From assembly GCA_019312695.1 (NCBI GenBank), contig JAFDCT010000012.1, positions 1-9,210 on the forward strand: a stretch of DNA of 9,210 nucleotides, given 5' to 3'. The notes under the pieces were generated by a model, which had not been told where the DNA came from, ran no database searches, and saw only the letters and a program-made list of their open reading frames with translations. This document shows positions 6,896 through 9,210 of this stretch, piece by piece; position 1 is the first letter of the stretch; each line of letters opens with the position of its first letter. This DNA comes from Deltaproteobacteria bacterium (GTDB taxonomy: Bacteria; Desulfobacterota; Desulfobulbia; Desulfobulbales; BM004). A program made the position numbers and the translations under genes.

Positions 6896-8209
6896 ATGAA
6901 GATAACTATTATTGGAACTGGATATGTCGGACTTGTAAGCGGTGCCTGTTTTTCTGAGTTTGGGCATGAAGTTATTTGTATTGACAAGGACAAAGATAAA
7001 ATCAGCAAACTGCAATCAGGAACAGTCCCTATTTATGAACCTGGCTTGGAGAACATCGTCCAGAAAAATGCTCTGGAACAGCGCCTGAAATTTGACACTG
7101 ATGCCAGCAAAGCTGTTCCATGGGCAGATACAATTTTTATTGCAGTTGGCACACCCTCAAGCAGACGTGGTGACGGCTATGCAGATCTTTCGTTCATTTA
7201 CGATGCAGCCAGAGAAATAGCACCACTTCTGACAGGCTATACCCTGATAGTGAATAAAAGCACCTCCCCTGTCGGTACAGCCCGGCAGGTTGCCCGAATA
7301 ATCAGAGAAACAAACCAGGATGCCCATTTTGATATAGCCTCCAATCCAGAGTTCCTTCGTGAAGGTGCAGCAATCAACGACTTTATGAAGCCGGATCGGG
7401 TGGTCATCGGAGTAGAAACAGAACATGCGGCAGATGTATTAAAAGACGTATACAAACCTCTTTACCTGATCGAAACACCCATTGTCCAGGCAGATATTGA
7501 AACTGCATAACTTATTAAATATGCGGCAAACGCTTTTCTTGCTGTCAAGATCAGTTATATCAACGAGATGGCCACGCTATGCGAAAATGTTGGTGCCGAT
7601 GTAATCAAGCTAGCCAAAGCCATAGGTTTGGACAACAGGATTGGTTCTAAATTTCTCCATCCGGGTCCTGGATACGGCGGGTCCTGTTTTCCCAAAGACA
7701 CCCTTGCTCTTCTTAGGATGGCCCAGGAAAACGGCTCCGGGGTTCGTATTGTTGAAGCAGCCATTGAGGTAAATGCTGCTCAAAAAGCACGGATGATCAG
7801 GAAAATTCGTGATGCAGTGGGCGGCAATGAAGCCGGTAAAATTATCGGCGTTTTAGGACTGACCTTCAAACCCGAAACAGATGACATGCGGGATGCACCC
7901 TCCCTGACCATTTTGCCCGCGCTGTTCGAAAAAGGCGCTAAAATTAAGGTACATGATCCTCAAGGCATGAAAGAGGCAAGACGATACCTGCCGTCAGGTG
8001 TTATATATATGGAAAATCCATACCAGGTCTGTGAAGGAGCTGATGTTTTGGTTCTGATGACAGAATGGAATCAGTATCGGGCACTTGACCTGAAAAAAAT
8101 CAAATCCCTCATGCGAGGCACTGTATTTGTAGACTTGAGGAATGTTTATGAACCTGGAGAAATGAAAACCCTTGGCTTTGCATTTTTTGGGGTTGGGCGA
8201 TCCGGCTAG
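6896..8209 (+). pseudogene. ugd: UDP-glucose 6-dehydrogenase, interrupted by one in-frame stop
   Basis: The frame from ATG 6896 to TAG 8207-8209 spans 437 codons, the normal length of UDP-glucose 6-dehydrogenase, which oxidises UDP-glucose to UDP-glucuronate with 2 NAD+. It is broken only by TAA at 7508-7510 (codon 205); the frame is the same on both sides. The N-terminal part has the NAD-binding ITIIGTGYVG (3-12), D30, VGTPSSRRGDGYADLS (84-99), STSPVGT (122-128) and NPEFLREG (150-157). After the stop come LIKYAANAFLAVK with conserved K208 and N212, the catalytic C264 in GPGYGGSCFPKD, and LGLTFKPETDDMRDAPS, through a normal C-terminus. Family members usually have Glu at codon 205, so one GAA to TAA change explains it. 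The 204-residue fragment would lack the catalytic domain; the second half has an ATG at 7568 but no Shine-Dalgarno. No other decay is visible, so this is a recent mutation, a sequencing error or readthrough. Confidence 0.9.
7508..7510 (+). other. In-frame TAA nonsense codon in ugd
   Basis: The TAA lies between codons for ETA and LIKYAANAF, where relatives read ETAELIKYAANAF. TAA is used as a normal stop by other genes in this window (tatD, yggS, the biotin carrier), so a changed genetic code is excluded. The base after the stop is C, a context that tends to terminate less strongly, but there is no evidence of readthrough. Confidence 0.9.
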
Positions 8210-8216
8210 TTTTCGC

Positions 8217-8260
8217 TAAAAAATACAGCCCTTTCCAGTTGGACTGGAAAGGGCTGTATC
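8217..8260 (-). terminator. Strong intrinsic terminator for the PxxKW gene, shared stem with ugd
   Basis: ATACAGCCCTTTCCAGT (8223-8239) and its exact complement (8243-8259) form a perfect 17-base stem with a 3-base loop. On the minus strand the stem is followed by a run of six Ts (complement of 8218-8223), making a classic terminator for the gene at 8287-8502. On the plus strand, after ugd, the stem is followed by CAGATC with no T run, so it would be a poor intrinsic terminator in that direction. Confidence 0.85.
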
Positions 8261-8286
8261 AGATCTATAATTTCCAGAAAAATATA

Positions 8287-8502
8287 TTACTTGCCTGAGG
8301 CCCTTTTTGATGCCTTGAGCGGATTTATTCTAACAGTTTGTACAATTATTTCCGGTTTGGCATGGGTGGCAAGATTACAGAAACCGTTGCGCCATTTGGC
8401 CCCGGGATTTGCATAGGTCTTGCAAAACTTCGCATTGTCCTCAACAATAATTCTCTCACAGCCTTCACACTTTTCAATTATAGGTTTAAAAAAACTCTGC
8501 AT
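8287..8502 (-). CDS. PxxKW family cysteine-rich small protein
   Basis: The 71-residue product carries four cysteines, C12 and C15 (KCEGCERI), C27 (KFCKTY) and C42 (NGFCNLA), and the motif PGAKW at 33-37 that names the PxxKW family of short cysteine-rich proteins, which I know mainly from Desulfobacterota. The C-x2-C pair plus two further cysteines suggests a small metal site (zinc or iron-sulfur); this is inference, and the function of the family is unknown to me. The C-terminal 20 residues are basic (KASKRASGK). No signal peptide or membrane segment is seen. The start is supported by AAGGAG (8512-8517, minus strand). It is a single-gene transcript with its own strong promoter and terminator, divergent from pilC. 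Confidence 0.8.
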   Translation of the reverse strand: MQSFFKPIIEKCEGCERIIVEDNAKFCKTYANPGAKWRNGFCNLATHAKPEIIVQTVRINPLKASKRASGK

Positions 8503-8586
8503 GATCTTCTGCTCCTTAAAAATTTAATGAAAAGCAAACATGATATTCATGTTCCTGTTCAGTTTATTCTGCAATAATATACTGCT

Positions 8587-8634
8587 AAAAAAAATGCCAT
8601 GTATGCAAAAATACAAAAGGCGCACAGGCATTTT
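8587..8634 (-). terminator. Terminator-like hairpin inside the PxxKW leader (possible attenuator)
   Basis: AAAATGCC (8591-8598) pairs with GGCATTTT (8627-8634), and after one bulged base TGT (8600-8602) pairs with ACA (8624-8626), with a short further extension. On the minus strand the hairpin is followed by a run of eight Ts (8587-8594, partly within the stem). It lies about 20 bases downstream of the predicted transcription start and 85 bases before the gene, so it could end most transcripts early. On the plus strand only four Ts follow. Confidence 0.5.
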
Positions 8635-8657
8635 GCATTCATTGCACAAAACATTAT

Positions 8658-8686
8658 ATTTTAGAAAAAAAAATTTAAATTGTCAA
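8658..8686 (-). promoter_or_regulatory. Strong sigma-70 promoter for the PxxKW gene
   Basis: On the minus strand TTGACA (8681-8686, perfect) and TAAAAT (8658-8663, one mismatch) are separated by exactly 17 bases. Transcription would start near 8651, giving a leader of nearly 150 bases. It is the best promoter match in the window. Confidence 0.7.
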
Positions 8687-8770
8687 TAAAGTTAGTTTTT
8701 AATTTTATTGACGTGAAGAAGAGAATTTGCCCTATTGTTTTAATAGATTATTTCGTTTAATATTAGAAGC

Positions 8771-8799
8771 TTGTTACACCGGTTCAAACAAAATAATAT
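8771..8799 (+). promoter_or_regulatory. Candidate promoter for pilC
   Basis: TTGTTA (8771-8776) and TAATAT (8794-8799) have a 17-base spacer, with four of six matches each. The leader would be about 40 bases. A TTGACG at 8708-8713 has a better -35 but no good -10 (CCTATT). I see no sigma-54 type GG-N10-GC element. Confidence 0.3.
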
Positions 8800-8846
8800 T
8801 ATCTTATCAACTGTAAGCGGAAATTCACCTGAAGTGAGGGAGTCTT

Positions 8847-9210
8847 ATGCCACATTTTAACTGGAAGGGAAAAAATTCATACGGTGAAAAACGTAAAGGA
8901 GTAATTGAGGCCCCAAATATTGAGGCAGCCCGGGCCCATTTGAAAAAGATCAGAATAACCCCCAGTAAGCTGAAGGAAAAGCCGAAAGACCTTTTAGAAA
9001 ATATAGAGTTTTTTCAACCAAAGGTTACCGGCAAGGATGTGGTAATTTTCACCCGGCAGCTTTCCACCATGATTGATGCTGGCCTTCCACTTGTCCAGGG
9101 GCTTGAGATCCTTGGCAACCAGCAGAAAAATCCGACATTCAAGAAAATTCTTCTCCAGGTAAGGAGTGACGTAGAAACAGGAACCACCTTTGCAGATGCC
9201 TTGAAAAAAC
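8847..9210 (+). CDS. pilC: Type IV pilus / type II secretion inner-membrane platform protein PilC (GspF family), N-terminal part
   Basis: The frame starts at ATG 8847 and is open to the right edge, giving 121 residues of a protein that is usually about 400. PilC sits in the inner membrane and links the assembly ATPases PilB and PilT to the growing pilus. The visible N-terminus has the short family lead-in FNWKGKNSYGEKRKGVIEA (4-22), an RITPSKLKEKPKD linker (36-48), then the start of the first T2SSF domain with VVIFTRQLSTMIDAGLPLVQ (65-84) and the helices to LLQVRSDVETGTTFADAL. The membrane segments lie beyond the window. A strong GAGGGAG (8836-8842) supports the start. The KPKDLLENIEFFQPKVT type of linker favours PilC over GspF. 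No pilB or pilT is found upstream, so pilC here begins its own transcript. Confidence 0.9.
   Translation, partial: MPHFNWKGKNSYGEKRKGVIEAPNIEAARAHLKKIRITPSKLKEKPKDLLENIEFFQPKVTGKDVVIFTRQLSTMIDAGLPLVQGLEILGNQQKNPTFKKILLQVRSDVETGTTFADALKK

Larger units (their letters stand above)
8503..8846. other. 344-base regulatory gap between the PxxKW gene and pilC
   Basis: No coding sequence is seen. Going from left to right it holds the long leader of the PxxKW gene (8503 to about 8651) with a terminator-like hairpin, the PxxKW promoter (8658-8686), and an AT-rich section with a candidate pilC promoter (8771-8799). Two copies of the 8-base palindrome TAATATTA (8758-8765 and 8794-8801) lie in the pilC side. 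Confidence 0.6.

Noticed and set aside
7508..7510. Alternative genetic code or selenocysteine/pyrrolysine insertion at the ugd stop
   Set aside because: The codon is TAA, not TGA or TAG, and TAA ends several intact genes in the same window.

Overview
The window looks like ordinary chromosomal DNA from a Gram-negative anaerobe of the Desulfobacterota (old Deltaproteobacteria), perhaps close to the Desulfobulbales. This rests on three recognised proteins: a PxxKW-type cysteine-rich small protein, a DarP (DUF615) protein with extra residues compared with E. coli, and a PilC of the type seen in that group. The placement is inference from remembered families, not from a search. The DNA is moderately AT-rich, and base and codon use look uniform. 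I saw no transposase, integrase, phage gene, tRNA, rRNA or CRISPR array.

Layout. At 1-124 is the C-terminal end of a biotin-carrier domain (+), followed by a terminator usable in both directions. At 275-628 (-) is a small CBM48/AMPK-type glycogen-binding protein with a lysine-rich tail. At 808-1816 (-) is a two-gene unit, darP then a PPC/DUF296 protein. At 1983-3158 (+) is an iron-type alcohol dehydrogenase, convergent with coaBC (3162-4370, -); a nitroreductase (4515-5024, -) lies upstream of coaBC. At 5243-6792 (+) are tatD and a YggS/PLPBP homologue. At 6896-8209 (+) is a UDP-glucose 6-dehydrogenase reading frame broken by one in-frame TAA. At 8287-8502 (-) is the PxxKW protein. At 8847 (+) a pilC gene starts and runs off the window.

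How the genes relate. Most are unlinked housekeeping genes: coenzyme A synthesis (coaBC), ribosome assembly (darP), PLP homeostasis (yggS) and metal-dependent hydrolysis (tatD), plus two redox enzymes. UDP-glucose dehydrogenase would supply UDP-glucuronate for surface polysaccharide, and PilC belongs to the inner-membrane platform of a type IV pilus, but nothing in the sequence ties these two together.

I did not find a clear new multi-gene system. The points most worth checking are the nonsense codon in ugd, the glycogen-binding domain with a histone-H1-like basic tail, and a strong promoter followed by a terminator-like hairpin inside the leader of the PxxKW gene.
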